Assembly (NCBI GenBank): GCA_947258975.1
Contig: CAMYKK010000063.1
Coordinates: 1 to 40,505 of the forward strand
Length of the DNA: 40,505 nt
Direction of reading: 5' to 3'
Source: an uncultured Gammaproteobacteria bacterium
Lineage (GTDB): Bacteria; Pseudomonadota; Gammaproteobacteria; Arenicellales; JAANXG01
A program made the position numbers and the translations under genes. Below the pieces are notes generated by a model that saw only the letters and a program-made list of their open reading frames with translations, was not told the DNA's origin and searched no databases. Shown here one piece after another: positions 16,618 through 25,202 of the stretch; position 1 is the first letter of the stretch, and each line of letters starts with the position of its first letter.

Positions 16618-18960
16618 ATGAGACGACGTTACTTTTTCAGTCTATCGGCCACACTGCTATTTGTTCTTAGCGCCTCCGCTCAAGCGCTACAGGTGTTCAA
16701 TATAGGCATCGTCACGGACGGTCCAGTGGAACACATCAGTTGGTCACCTGAGTTATTCAAGAACGAACTGTTGTTGCTTACCAAGGCCGACTTCGACGTT
16801 CGATTTCCCCCGGAAAAAAATCTTAACGGTGGATGGTCGGCAACACGAATCGCAGCGGCACACAAGCAGTTGCAAGAAGACCCGGCGGTTGATGTAGTGC
16901 TGGCGGTGGGTTATGTTTCCAGCGCCGTTGCCGCCCTCATTGACCCCTTGCGCAAGCCGACCTTCGCTCCTTTTATCATGGATGCGGATCTCCAGGGACT
17001 GCCCAAATCCGGCAACACCAGCGGCGTGAAGCACCTCAATTACTTGAGCGGGGGTGCCGATTTCGTGCGCGACCTTGAGATCTTCAACAGTGTTGCCGAC
17101 TGTAAGCATATCGCGGTGCTTGTGGACGAAGCCAATTACAAGGCGCAACCGGGATTAGTTCGACGCGCACGGGAGGTCGCCGCCGCGGCGGCTGTCGAGC
17201 TTATTTTTGTTCAACAACAGACACGAAACCAAGATCTAGCGGTTCGCTTACCGCCGAGTTCCGATTGCGCGGTGGTTACAGACCTGGCCCGATTGGGTCC
17301 CGCGGCCATGGATCGATTGATCGCGGCCTTGATCGAGAAAAAAATACCCAGCTACAGCCTGCTCGACTCTCAACTCGTCGAACGAGGACTGCTCATGGCC
17401 GAAGCTCCGGCTTCTGACTGGCGGCGATTGGCGCGCCGCAATGCCTTGAATATGCATGCGGTACTGCACGGCGAATCCGCTGCACATCAACCAGTAGCAT
17501 TTAGAAGCAAACGGCGCTTGACTATCAACATGGCTACCGCGCGGGCCATTGGAATTTCACCCCGGTACGACATTCTCAACGAGGCGCTGCTGCTCAAGGA
17601 AGAGGTGGCCCCGCGAGGACGGCGGCTTTCCCTGGCAATCGTCGCGGCCGAAGCAGTTGCGGCTAATCTCGATCTACGCGCCGCGGAGTTGGGCGTGGAA
17701 GCGGGACAAACCGATGTAAAGTTAGCCCGCGCCAGACTGTTTCCGCAAGTCGATGCGAGTCTCGATTACACACGGCTTGACGATGCCAGTGCGACGGTAA
17801 TCGGTGGCGTAGCCGCCGAGCAGGCCACGACCGCCGCGATCACACTGAGTCAGCTCGTCTACTCCGACGCTGCGCGCGCCAATGTGGAAATTCAGAGTTA
17901 CCTGCAGGACAACCGCGAGGCGCTCAAACGCAGTCTCGAACTGGACATCATCCAGGAGGCGACGTCCACTTTCCTCAACCTACTCAAGGCGCAGAATTTG
18001 GTGCAGATCAGCCGTGAAGATACTAATCTCAGCCGCGCGAACCTGGAGCGCGCGCGAGATCGCCAACAGATCGGAACCGCCAATGCCGCCGAGGTCTATC
18101 GCTGGCAGAGCCGACTCGCCACCTCGCGACAGGTACTGCTCGACGCCCAGGCTCAACTCGAACAGGCCCGCGATGCCCTAAACCGCCTGCTGCACCGGCC
18201 CCTCAAGGACCCATTTGTCGCCGAACCAGCCACCCTCGAGGATCCCACTCTCATCGTCAGCCGGAAGGAATTGTTTGAATACGTGAGCAACGAACGCGCG
18301 TTCGAGCTCATGGGCGACTTCATGGTGAGCGAGGGCGTGGTCGCATCGCCGGAGATCGCGGCCCTGAAGGCATTACTGGCGGCGACCCAACGAGAGGTCA
18401 AAGCCAACCGACGCGCCTATTGGTTGCCAACGGTAACGTTACAGGGTGAGGTCGCCCAGGTGATCGATGAACAACGGTTCGCGGGGCTGTCAACCGAGGA
18501 TGATACCGATTGGTCGGTAATAGTGGATATCTCGTTGCCGTTATTCGAAGGTGGCGCCCGGCGCGCGCGTTTGTCCGGTAGTCAGCTCACGTTCACGCAG
18601 CAACTCACGCAACGGGACGCCAGCACGGAGCGTATCGAACAGCGGATTCGGGCGACGTTACACCGAATAGGGGCCTCCTACCCCTCGATCCAGCTGTCGA
18701 AGGAAGCGGCAAACGCTGCCAATAACAATCTGGAATTAGTAACCGACTCCTATGTCCGGGGTGCCGTCTCCATCCTGGATGTGCTTGATGCACAGAATGC
18801 CGCGCTGATCGCCGAAGAAGCGGCAAGCAACGCGGTTTTCGATTTTCTAATCGATCTGATGAATCTGCAACGCAGCATAGGCCGGTTTGACTTTTTCCTC
18901 GGTGAACAGGGGGTGGACGATTGGCTAGAACGATTGCGACTTCATATCACCAGCGGATAA
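16618..18960 (+). CDS. TolC-family outer-membrane protein with N-terminal ABC substrate-binding-like domain
   Basis: This 780-aa protein has a Sec signal peptide (about residues 1-23). Residues ~25-320 resemble the periplasmic binding domain of ABC_sub_bind (PF04392-like) proteins: a VFNIGIVTDGPVE strand, VVLAVGYVSSAVAALI, then KHIAVLVDEANYKAQPGLV and SYSLLDSQLVERGLLMAEA. Residues ~335-775 form a TolC/OEP channel with two coiled-coil repeats (RGRRLSLAIVAAEAVAANLDLRAAE..., ...SYVRGAVSILDVLDAQNA). TolC proteins are usually 420-500 aa, so the extra ~300 residues are unusual. It closes the adaptor-ABC-ABC operon and should be its outer-membrane exit duct. The added domain may bind cargo in the periplasm; that is inferred. 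Confidence 0.85.
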   Translation: MRRRYFFSLSATLLFVLSASAQALQVFNIGIVTDGPVEHISWSPELFKNELLLLTKADFDVRFPPEKNLNGGWSATRIAAAHKQLQEDPAVDVVLAVGYVSSAVAALIDPLRKPTFAPFIMDADLQGLPKSGNTSGVKHLNYLSGGADFVRDLEIFNSVADCKHIAVLVDEANYKAQPGLVRRAREVAAAAAVELIFVQQQTRNQDLAVRLPPSSDCAVVTDLARLGPAAMDRLIAALIEKKIPSYSLLDSQLVERGLLMAEAPASDWRRLARRNALNMHAVLHGESAAHQPVAFRSKRRLTINMATARAIGISPRYDILNEALLLKEEVAPRGRRLSLAIVAAEAVAANLDLRAAELGVEAGQTDVKLARARLFPQVDASLDYTRLDDASATVIGGVAAEQATTAAITLSQLVYSDAARANVEIQSYLQDNREALKRSLELDIIQEATSTFLNLLKAQNLVQISREDTNLSRANLERARDRQQIGTANAAEVYRWQSRLATSRQVLLDAQAQLEQARDALNRLLHRPLKDPFVAEPATLEDPTLIVSRKELFEYVSNERAFELMGDFMVSEGVVASPEIAALKALLAATQREVKANRRAYWLPTVTLQGEVAQVIDEQRFAGLSTEDDTDWSVIVDISLPLFEGGARRARLSGSQLTFTQQLTQRDASTERIEQRIRATLHRIGASYPSIQLSKEAANAANNNLELVTDSYVRGAVSILDVLDAQNAALIAEEAASNAVFDFLIDLMNLQRSIGRFDFFLGEQGVDDWLERLRLHITSG

Positions 18961-19424
18961 TCAAGAGTGTACTTAGGCAGCAGCCGATTGCTAAGTGTGG
19001 TGGGGCTAGCCCGCATATTGCACCAGTCGCCCAGCTACTATTTTTGGCAAGCGATTAGAACGATTATGGGCTGTATTTTCATGGAAATGACGTTGCGAGT
19101 TCCGCGACGGCATGACTTCACTCAAGCCATAGCTACGGCTATGACTTTCGCTCCAGTCCGGCGTTCAGCCGCCCCTGTCCTGCGCCAGCTTCCCGGATAC
19201 TGGTGCAATATGCGGGCTAACTTGTGACGCACTAAGGTGAACAAAAAGCGATGAAGTATCGCGATAACACAAAACGATGTGGCTGTTCATGGTTGGCTTA
19301 AGTCAATAGCCTGAGCATTTTGTTTTTACGGTATTAGATCTGTCGCGAAATGGCCGCTGTCAGGATCGAGCAACCGTTTAGTGTCAAGGCTCTAAAGGGC
19401 TGGTGTTGGCCAGTTGTCGAGTGA

Positions 19425-19586
19425 CGCAGTGCAGCCCTGGCATTTGTTTTTTCGCTCAAGCATAAAGGATTCGAGCGTTTCTTCCTAAAGGGCACTAAGA
19501 CAGGGATTCAACCCAAGCATGCGGCTCGTTTGAGACTGATCCTTGGCCTACTACACGCAGCAACCGACCCGCAGGTGTTCAACTGA
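19425..19586 (+). pseudogene. truncated HigB/RelE-type toxin relic
   Basis: The frame reads SLKHKGFERFFLKGTKTG, then IQPKHAARLRLILGLLHAATDPQVFN, then stop. This is the N-terminal half of HigB-like toxins (KHKGLxxFF..GxxxGIQPxHAxRLRxxLxxLxxA). No start codon precedes the first residues in frame, and the catalytic C-terminal half (HPLKGxxxGxWSxxVxxNWRxxF) is missing, as is a HigA antitoxin. It is therefore dead. It shows that another toxin-antitoxin locus once stood here, beside the living DUF4160/Xre pair. Confidence 0.72.
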
Positions 19587-19701
19587 TTCAGCGTGAGGTC
19601 GTCCTGTGCGCTCTTGCCATAAGCCGGTAGCATGTATAGTTGCGCCTGTGGTTCATCCCAATGATAAATCACTCATCAAAGCAGCCATAGTAAGTTACAA
19701 A

Positions 19702-19721
19702 TGTTACCATGTATGGTAACA
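19702..19721. promoter_or_regulatory. palindromic operator of the DUF4160/Xre pair
   Basis: TGTTACCAT-GT-ATGGTAACA is a 9-bp inverted repeat with a 2-nt centre. It ends 7 nt before the start codon at 19729 and abuts a TATAAA stretch. A site here would block both promoter and start, as expected if the Xre protein represses its own operon. Confidence 0.6.
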
Positions 19722-19728
19722 TATAAAT

Positions 19729-19923
19729 ATGGGAAAGATACGCCGTGGTAATTACGTCTTTTTGACGTGGAAAGGCGATCATTCTCCGCGCCATGTCCAT
19801 GTATATCGTGATTCAAAGCTGGTGGTGAAATGGGATCTGGAGCATTGGCAACCAATGGAGGGCAAGGCGAATCGAAGATTGTTGCAGATCATCGAAGAAT
19901 TAGAGCGTGAAGGTGAGTTATGA
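19729..19923 (+). CDS. DUF4160-family protein, putative toxin-antitoxin partner
   Basis: This 64-aa protein matches the DUF4160 pattern: GKIRRGNYVFLTWKGDHSPRHVHVYRD, then KWDLEHWQP. The conserved His residues in HSPRHVHVY are present. It has no ribosome binding site and its start nearly abuts the operator. It overlaps the next gene by 4 nt (ATGA), so the pair is translationally coupled. DUF4160 proteins are frequently paired with DUF2442 or Xre proteins in toxin-antitoxin-like loci; which partner is toxic is not established from sequence. Confidence 0.75.
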   Translation: MGKIRRGNYVFLTWKGDHSPRHVHVYRDSKLVVKWDLEHWQPMEGKANRRLLQIIEELEREGEL

Positions 19924-20393
19924 AAATCCGTAGCGTTGCATCGAATAATCGGAAGAACGAGTTCTCGATAGTGACTCGTTCGGGTGTCGAGTATTCATTT
20001 CCGTATTCAAAATCAGAGCCTCGGCCCAGCCAGGATGATCGCGTGGAGAAGGTATTTGTGGATAAGGAGCTTGGGAATGAGGCATTCACCTTTGTTCTAG
20101 GCTCCGGACAAGAGGGAAGCGTACACCTCGAACAGGTTCTTGAATACAACGAGGATCCGAAGTACCTGGCAGACCTGCTCACCTATAAATTAACGCTGGA
20201 AGCTCAGACGTTGATGGATAGCAGCGAACTCAGTCGTCGTCAGGTCGCTAAGCGTCTCAAAACATCGGTGCCCCAGTTGTATCGTTTGCTGGATCCGGCC
20301 AACACGCGAAAATCAATGAAGCAGCTTGTGGCGCTGCTCCATATTCTAGATTGCGATGTTGATTTGGTGGTCAAGAAAAGAGAAGCGGCCTAA
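19920..20393 (+). CDS. Xre-type HTH protein paired with DUF4160
   Basis: This 157-aa protein has an N-terminal beta-rich region (SIVTRSGVEYSFPYSKSEP...FVLGSGQEGSVHLEQVL). Its C-terminal helix-turn-helix (about 95-150) contains LSRRQVAKRLKTSVPQLYRLLD as the DNA-binding unit. It is coupled to the DUF4160 gene by a 4-nt overlap and is the likely repressor acting on the inverted repeat at 19702-19721. By analogy it is the antitoxin, but no experimental family anchor is visible. Confidence 0.72.
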   Translation: MKIRSVASNNRKNEFSIVTRSGVEYSFPYSKSEPRPSQDDRVEKVFVDKELGNEAFTFVLGSGQEGSVHLEQVLEYNEDPKYLADLLTYKLTLEAQTLMDSSELSRRQVAKRLKTSVPQLYRLLDPANTRKSMKQLVALLHILDCDVDLVVKKREAA

Positions 20394-20554
20394 GCGAATG
20401 TTCAACCCGAAAGCCAACCTGAGCCGCACTTTATGCCAGCAGCGTAGTAGATGCTCTCTCGGCCGCTACAGTATGGAAAATTTAGCTGCGGGAGTTTGGC
20501 CGGAATCAGTAGTGCGTGGTGAGACGCTGTACTGCATGTCCGTCCTGTCCATCG

Positions 20555-20569
20555 TCTCCGGGCGCGCCA
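20555..20569 (+). other. attachment-core remnant (copy C)
   Basis: TCTCCGGGCGCGCCA is the last 15 nt of the same tRNA-Arg. It is followed by an arm clearly related to those after 3195 and 4327 (ATAACTTGGCACTCACGCGG and onward). Upstream of it the tRNA anticodon and T arms are missing, so this end is truncated or is the recombinase-proximal end of an older element. Confidence 0.65.
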
Positions 20570-20588
20570 TTTTTCAATAACTTGGCAC

Positions 20589-20825
20589 TCACGCGGGAGT
20601 GTCCCAGTTCAACTGGTCCAATTTTGGACCTTGCGTCGTCGCTCCTACGAGGTAGAAGCTCGGTTTGTGCATCAGGTTGATGAGCTTGCTCACCTGTTCG
20701 AGCATGCGCCCGATCTACGCCTCGTTGTAATGCGTGGCAATGTCACCGTTGTAGTGATTCAAGATCGCTTCGCATATTGCATTGCATTTAATTTTATTAC
20801 GATTAATCCCGCTATGCGGGCATGA
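20589..20825 (-). pseudogene. C-terminal relic of a tyrosine recombinase (integrase)
   Basis: Read on the minus strand, the frame gives AICEAILNHYNGDIATHYNEA, then an amber stop at 20715-20717, then in-frame IGRMLEQVSKLINLMHKPSF and onward to a stop at 20589. The LNH...G....YN pattern is box II of tyrosine recombinases, with the catalytic Tyr in HYNEA. The residues after the amber would be the normal C-terminal tail (a CAG-to-TAG change would explain it). No N-terminal part is found, so it is dead. Its 3' end faces the att core 20 nt away, as integrase genes of tRNA-integrated elements normally do. Confidence 0.65.
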
Positions 20826-20879
20826 TCAGAATATTATCTCCATCAACCGCAGTGTATCCCCGTGGTTTGGGCAAACCCG

Positions 20880-21587
20880 TCAATGATGATGGTGGCCGCC
20901 GCTCAATGCCTTGAACAGAATCATGACACCGAACAGGATCAGCAGCACACCGGCGAGATAGCGTGTCCACCGGTTTTGCGTGATCGCCTGCAGCTTGTGC
21001 GCAAAGCCGCCTATGACCATCAGCATCGGCAGGGTGCCGACGCCAAAAGCCAGCATCAGCATCGCACTGCCGGCGGCACTGGCTGCGGTGGCTGACCAGG
21101 CCAGTGTGCTGTAGACCAGTCCGCAGGGCAGCCAGCCCCAGAGCAGGCCGAGGCCGAGTGCATGCGGCAGCGTTTGAACCGGCATCAGCTTGCGGCCAAG
21201 AGGTTCAATGCGGCGCCAGATAACGGCGCCTGCGCGTTCCAGTACCACCATGGTTTGGAACCAACCACCGATGTAGATTCCCAGTGCGATCATGAACAAG
21301 CCGCCGACAATGCCGCCGATCGGGTAACGCATTTGGAAGAAACTGCCGGCGGTGGCAGTGGCCAGGCCGATAATAAAGCCGGCCGCACCATAACTCAGCA
21401 GCCGACCGCTGTTATAGACGAGCAGGTAGGGCAACAACCGGTGCGTCGACTGTCTGACGCGATCGGGCAGGCCCATGGTGAGTGCGCCGACGATGCCGCC
21501 GCACATGCCAATGCAGTGTGTCGAGCCGAGCAGGCCGATCACGAATGCGGCGGCCAGGCTGAGTTCCATGGTCATATCGTGCATCAC
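20880..21587 (-). CDS. TauE/SafE-like (DsbD_2-type) membrane protein
   Basis: This 235-aa polytopic protein has the STHCIGMCGGIVGA motif near its N-terminus and a second LLWGWLPCGLVYSTLAWS motif near residue 150, the two Cys/Pro-rich signatures of the 'sulfite exporter TauE/SafE' group related to DsbD transmembrane domains. About six membrane helices are visible. Members often sit near cytochrome oxidase or copper genes and are thought to handle metals or redox equivalents. The protein ends in GGHHHH, a possible metal-binding tail. It starts 12 nt after a possible 44-aa gene. Confidence 0.85.
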   Translation of the reverse strand: MMHDMTMELSLAAAFVIGLLGSTHCIGMCGGIVGALTMGLPDRVRQSTHRLLPYLLVYNSGRLLSYGAAGFIIGLATATAGSFFQMRYPIGGIVGGLFMIALGIYIGGWFQTMVVLERAGAVIWRRIEPLGRKLMPVQTLPHALGLGLLWGWLPCGLVYSTLAWSATAASAAGSAMLMLAFGVGTLPMLMVIGGFAHKLQAITQNRWTRYLAGVLLILFGVMILFKALSGGHHHH

Positions 21588-21599
21588 TTAAGTCCGCAT

Positions 21600-21734
21600 T
21601 TAAAGATAGTAGGACTTGCCGTGCTCCTCGACGATTTCACCGGCGGGCATATTTGGATGCTGTTCGCGATTGGCTGCACGTGATCCGAAGATTTCCAGCA
21701 TACCCTTTTCACAGGTGTCCGGCAGGGCAGGCAT
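21600..21734 (-). CDS. possible 44-aa protein upstream of the TauE-like gene
   Basis: A short frame starts at ATG 21734 with MPALPDTCEKGMLEIFG and ends with EEHGKSYYL. The upstream in-frame codons also look protein-like (QPWWRITRGSGTRRNP), but no start codon is present there before a stop, so the gene may be an N-terminally damaged remnant. It stops 12 nt before the TauE-like gene on the same strand, consistent with coupling. I do not recognise the family. Confidence 0.4.
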   Translation of the reverse strand: MPALPDTCEKGMLEIFGSRAANREQHPNMPAGEIVEEHGKSYYL

Positions 21735-22057
21735 CGGGTTGCGCCGCGTGCCGCTACCGCGGGTGATGCGCCACCATGGTTGATCGACAACTCAGCGGAA
21801 ATGGGGCAATTATAAGCAAATCATAATATACTTCTATTTCTAAAAGTCAACCGCGCCAGGGGGCTTGGGTCACGTTGGTGCGTTGGAATAATCATGAACA
21901 GTGATACCGATTTTTACGGAGATCAAGCCGAACTACGCAATCCCGCCAGTTGGGGAATATCGGCATCTAGAATATGCTGCAAAAACAACAGCAAGCCTTG
22001 CCGTTGATGGGCAACAATCCGGAAGATCGGTTAATTTGCAGCAAGAAGGAGGTGACG
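21735..22057. other. divergent intergenic region
   Basis: The 323 nt between the TauE side and the gnd operon are AT-rich around 21800-21850. A TATAAT on the minus strand (21809-21814) could be the -10 for the TauE-side transcript. I see no gene I can support. Confidence 0.4.
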
Positions 22058-22975
22058 ATGCGTATGGGCATGATTGGACTAGGCCGCATGGGTGGCAATA
22101 TGACACGCAGGCTGCGGCGCGGTAGCGTTGAAGTCGCGGGGTACGACCGCAATCCCGCGGCGATACAGGAACTTGTCGAAGAGTGCGGAATGATCACCGC
22201 GGATTCCATCGAGCACCTCGTGACGCAAATTGCGGAACCCCGCATCGTCTGGCTCATGTTGCCCGCCGGGGAGGCGACCGAGGCCGCCGTGGAGCGGATG
22301 AAGACGCTGCTGGCCGCAGGGGACGTTCTGGTCGACGGCGCCAATTCGTACTTCAAGGATTCCATGCGCCGCGGTCGCGCGCTGGGGGAGCTCGGCATTC
22401 ATTTCGTTGATGCCGGCGTATCCGGTGGCGTATGGGGCCTGGAAAACGGCTATGCGCTGATGGTCGGGGGTGAGCAGGAGCCGCTCTCGAAGCTGACTCC
22501 GTTGCTCAAGATATTGGCTCCCGCGCCCGACCGGGGGTGGCTGCACACCGGCCCGGTCGGCAGCGGGCACTATGTCAAGATGATTCATAACGGCATTGAA
22601 TACGGCATGATGCAAGCGTATGCGGAGGGTTTCGCCCTCATGCGGGCGCGCGCGGATTTCGCTCTGGACCTGGGTCGGATTGCCCAGACGTGGCGGCACG
22701 GCAGCGTGGTACGCAGCTGGCTGCTGGATCTCACCGCCGATTTCCTGACTCAAGATCAGGAGCTTGCGCACATCGAGCCGATCGTCGCCGACTCCGGCGA
22801 GGGCCGTTGGGCCGCGATTGAAGCCATTGAGCAGGGCATCCCGACTCCGGTGATGAGCACGGCCGTGATGATGCGTTTCGCCAGTCAAGGCAAACAAGGC
22901 TACGCAGCCAAGCTATTAGCCATGATGCGACAGAGATTTGGTGGGCACGCGCCGACAAAGGTGGTCGACGAATGA
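22058..22975 (+). CDS. gnd: 6-phosphogluconate dehydrogenase, decarboxylating (short NAD-type)
   Basis: This 305-aa protein oxidises and decarboxylates 6-phosphogluconate to ribulose 5-phosphate. The N-terminal Rossmann motif GLGRMGGNM, the [21 protein letters not shown] substrate loop and [19 protein letters not shown] with the catalytic Lys/Asn are all present. The length is that of the short, usually NAD-preferring class rather than the ~470-aa NADP class. The start is set by a near-perfect AAGGAGGTGA 3 nt before ATG 22058. It overlaps zwf by 4 nt (ATGA) and is the first gene of a three-gene oxidative pentose phosphate operon. Confidence 0.94.
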   Translation: MRMGMIGLGRMGGNMTRRLRRGSVEVAGYDRNPAAIQELVEECGMITADSIEHLVTQIAEPRIVWLMLPAGEATEAAVERMKTLLAAGDVLVDGANSYFKDSMRRGRALGELGIHFVDAGVSGGVWGLENGYALMVGGEQEPLSKLTPLLKILAPAPDRGWLHTGPVGSGHYVKMIHNGIEYGMMQAYAEGFALMRARADFALDLGRIAQTWRHGSVVRSWLLDLTADFLTQDQELAHIEPIVADSGEGRWAAIEAIEQGIPTPVMSTAVMMRFASQGKQGYAAKLLAMMRQRFGGHAPTKVVDE

Positions 22976-24441
22976 GCGGACCGTGCCATCTCGTCATATT
23001 CGGCGCCGCGGGTCATCTGGTATCTACCAAGTTACTGCCGGCGCTGTATCACCTGGAGCGAGCAGGGCGTCTCGAGGAACCACTGGGACTCGTGGCATTT
23101 GCTCGGCGCAACTGGGACACGGAACGCTGGTGTATCCACGTGCGAGATGCGCTGGCGATGCATTATGGAGCGGATCTGGACACCACGACAGCCGATCGAT
23201 TCGCGGCGCGATTCGAGTACGTACAAGGGGATCACAGGGACCCGGCCAATTATCAGCGCCTGCTCGATCACATCAGTAAACCCCGACCGGGTGTGTGCGA
23301 AAATATCGTGTTCTACTTGGCGATCCCACCGGATGATTTTGTTCATGTGGTCCGCAATCTGGATGCCGCGGGTCTTAACAGTGCCGCCGGGCGGCACCGG
23401 ATCGTCGTCGAGAAACCATTCGGCACTGACCTTGCCAGTGCGCGCGACCTCAACGCCGAGCTGCATCGCCATTACCGCGAAGACCAGGTCTATCGCATCG
23501 ATCACTATCTAGGCAAGGAGACGGTACAGAATCTCCTGGTTTTCCGCTTCGCTAATTCGGTCATCGAACCGTTGTGGAATCGACAGTACGTGGATCACGT
23601 GCAAATCACGGTCGCCGAGGACGCGGGTATTGGTGAGCGAGCGGGGTACTTCGATCAATCGGGAATTCTTCGCGATATGGTGCAGAATCACTTGCTCCAG
23701 GTCCTTACGATGGTGGCCATGGAGCCACCGGCGAATCTCGAAGCCGACACGCTGCGGGATGAAAAGGTCAAAGTTTTGCGGTCCATCCGGAAAATTCCAC
23801 GGGGAGCAGTGGACGGCTTTGCGCTGCGCGGCCAATACGGAGCAGGGGAGGTGAACGGAACAACCGTCCCGTCCTACACAGACGAGCCCGGCGTAGCCGA
23901 TGATTCTCGTACCGAAAGCTACGTTGCGCTCAGATTGCACGTCGACAACTGGCGGTGGCGCGGTGTGCCCTTCTATCTACGCAGCGGCAAGCGCCTCGCT
24001 GCACGGCGTTCTCTCGTGGCGATACGCTTCCGGGATCCGCCCCACCAACTGTTTTGCGACACGCCCTGTGCAAACACGGATCCGAACTGGCTGGTGCTCG
24101 AGATACAGCCGGAGGAACGTATTCGCTTCGAGCTGCAAGCGCGGGAACCCGGTCTGGCTATGACCCCCAGAACGTTGCGCGTGGACACCGATTATCGGTC
24201 TGAACACGAGCAACGGCTGGACGCCTACGCGACCTTGCTGTTGGACGTCATAGACGGTGATCAGAGCCTGTTCATCAGATTCGACGAGGTCGAAGCGGCT
24301 TGGCGCGTGATCGAACCGGTGCTCGAGCACTGGCGCCGGTCGAGCGAGCCGCCCGTCACTTACCCCGCGGGTAGCTGGGGCCCCGAGGAGAACGGCGCGT
24401 TGTTCGAAACGCAATATCAATCCTGGCGTAATGCGTTGTGA
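22972..24441 (+). CDS. zwf: glucose-6-phosphate 1-dehydrogenase
   Basis: This 489-aa protein has the expected length and the active-site signature [21 protein letters not shown] (about residues 174-194). It converts glucose 6-phosphate to 6-phosphogluconolactone, producing NAD(P)H. The N-terminal nucleotide-binding loop reads [17 protein letters not shown], so the usual GASGDL(x)RKL has His for Asp and Ser-Thr for the basic pair; this may affect cofactor choice. It is translationally coupled to gnd upstream (4-nt overlap) and to pgl downstream (4-nt overlap). Confidence 0.95.
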   Translation: MSGPCHLVIFGAAGHLVSTKLLPALYHLERAGRLEEPLGLVAFARRNWDTERWCIHVRDALAMHYGADLDTTTADRFAARFEYVQGDHRDPANYQRLLDHISKPRPGVCENIVFYLAIPPDDFVHVVRNLDAAGLNSAAGRHRIVVEKPFGTDLASARDLNAELHRHYREDQVYRIDHYLGKETVQNLLVFRFANSVIEPLWNRQYVDHVQITVAEDAGIGERAGYFDQSGILRDMVQNHLLQVLTMVAMEPPANLEADTLRDEKVKVLRSIRKIPRGAVDGFALRGQYGAGEVNGTTVPSYTDEPGVADDSRTESYVALRLHVDNWRWRGVPFYLRSGKRLAARRSLVAIRFRDPPHQLFCDTPCANTDPNWLVLEIQPEERIRFELQAREPGLAMTPRTLRVDTDYRSEHEQRLDAYATLLLDVIDGDQSLFIRFDEVEAAWRVIEPVLEHWRRSSEPPVTYPAGSWGPEENGALFETQYQSWRNAL

Positions 24442-25136
24442 CTGGGTTTCGGCTGCGTTGGCATGTATATACCGACGTTAATGCGCTGATCGAGGCCGTG
24501 ATTGAATCCATTACCGCCCAGGCCGCGCGGGCGATTGCGGCCACTGGAAAATTCGTCATCGTGCTCGCGGGCGGTTCGACCCCGCGGTCGATCTACGCGG
24601 GGCTCGCCGATATAGATACACCCTGGAGCCAATGGCGTGTCTACTTCGGTGATGAACGTTGCCTGCCGGCGGGTCATCCGCAGCGCAATGACGCGATGGC
24701 CCGCGAAGTCTGGCTTGATCGTGTACCGATCCCAGCCGGCCAAATTCACCCGATAGCTGCGGAACTCGGACCGGACGCGGCGGCGAGAGTATACGCGCGC
24801 GAACTCTCGGGTGTCGGGATGTTCGACCTGACCCTGCTCGGTTTGGGCGAGGATGGCCACTCGGCCAGCCTATTCCCGGGCAATCCGTTAGGCGGCCAAC
24901 CCGATGCCCCCGACGTTTTGGCTGTCCACGCGGCGCCCAAGCCGCCCGCATCCAGGGTAACGTTGAGTGCGGCGCGTTTGGCGCGTTCGAATTCGGTTCA
25001 ATTGATTGCCGTGGGCAGAGAGAAGCGCGAGGCTCTTACGCGGCTGCGTGACGGGGACGATCTGCCGATTCGATCGGTGAGATCTCCCTGCGGCATCGAC
25101 GTGTTGGTTGACGCTTCCGCCTCGCCGCAGGGGTAG
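24438..25136 (+). CDS. pgl: 6-phosphogluconolactonase
   Basis: This 232-aa NagB-like hydrolase opens the lactone made by Zwf. Motifs are [49 protein letters not shown] and [12 protein letters not shown]. It starts at GTG within the zwf stop region (GTGA overlap) and ends the operon, so all three enzymes of the oxidative branch are co-expressed in the order gnd-zwf-pgl. The next gene is convergent. Confidence 0.93.
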   Translation: MTGFRLRWHVYTDVNALIEAVIESITAQAARAIAATGKFVIVLAGGSTPRSIYAGLADIDTPWSQWRVYFGDERCLPAGHPQRNDAMAREVWLDRVPIPAGQIHPIAAELGPDAAARVYARELSGVGMFDLTLLGLGEDGHSASLFPGNPLGGQPDAPDVLAVHAAPKPPASRVTLSAARLARSNSVQLIAVGREKREALTRLRDGDDLPIRSVRSPCGIDVLVDASASPQG

Positions 25137-25202
25137 AAGTGTACCGGATCAGAATATTTTTCAGGAACCACAGGCCTCGCGGCAAATCCCAATGGATATT
25201 TT

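Larger units (their letters stand above)
18961..19728. other. 768-nt gap with decayed sequence
   Basis: Apart from the HigB-like relic at 19425-19586 and the operator at 19702-19721, I recognise nothing. An 86-codon open frame near 18967-19227 has no recognisable domain, a GTG start and no ribosome binding site. Confidence 0.55.
20394..20879. other. intergenic region with third att remnant and recombinase relic
   Basis: No intact gene. The region holds the 15-nt att core (20555-20569), a downstream arm shared with copies A and B (to about 20657), and the decayed recombinase C-terminus on the minus strand. A CCCGC-TAT-GCGGG hairpin at 20808-20820 may end transcription from the TauE gene. Confidence 0.6.

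Noticed and set aside
18967-19227. 86-aa open frame after the TolC-like gene
   Set aside because: GTG start without ribosome binding site, no recognisable domain, composition unlike the neighbours.
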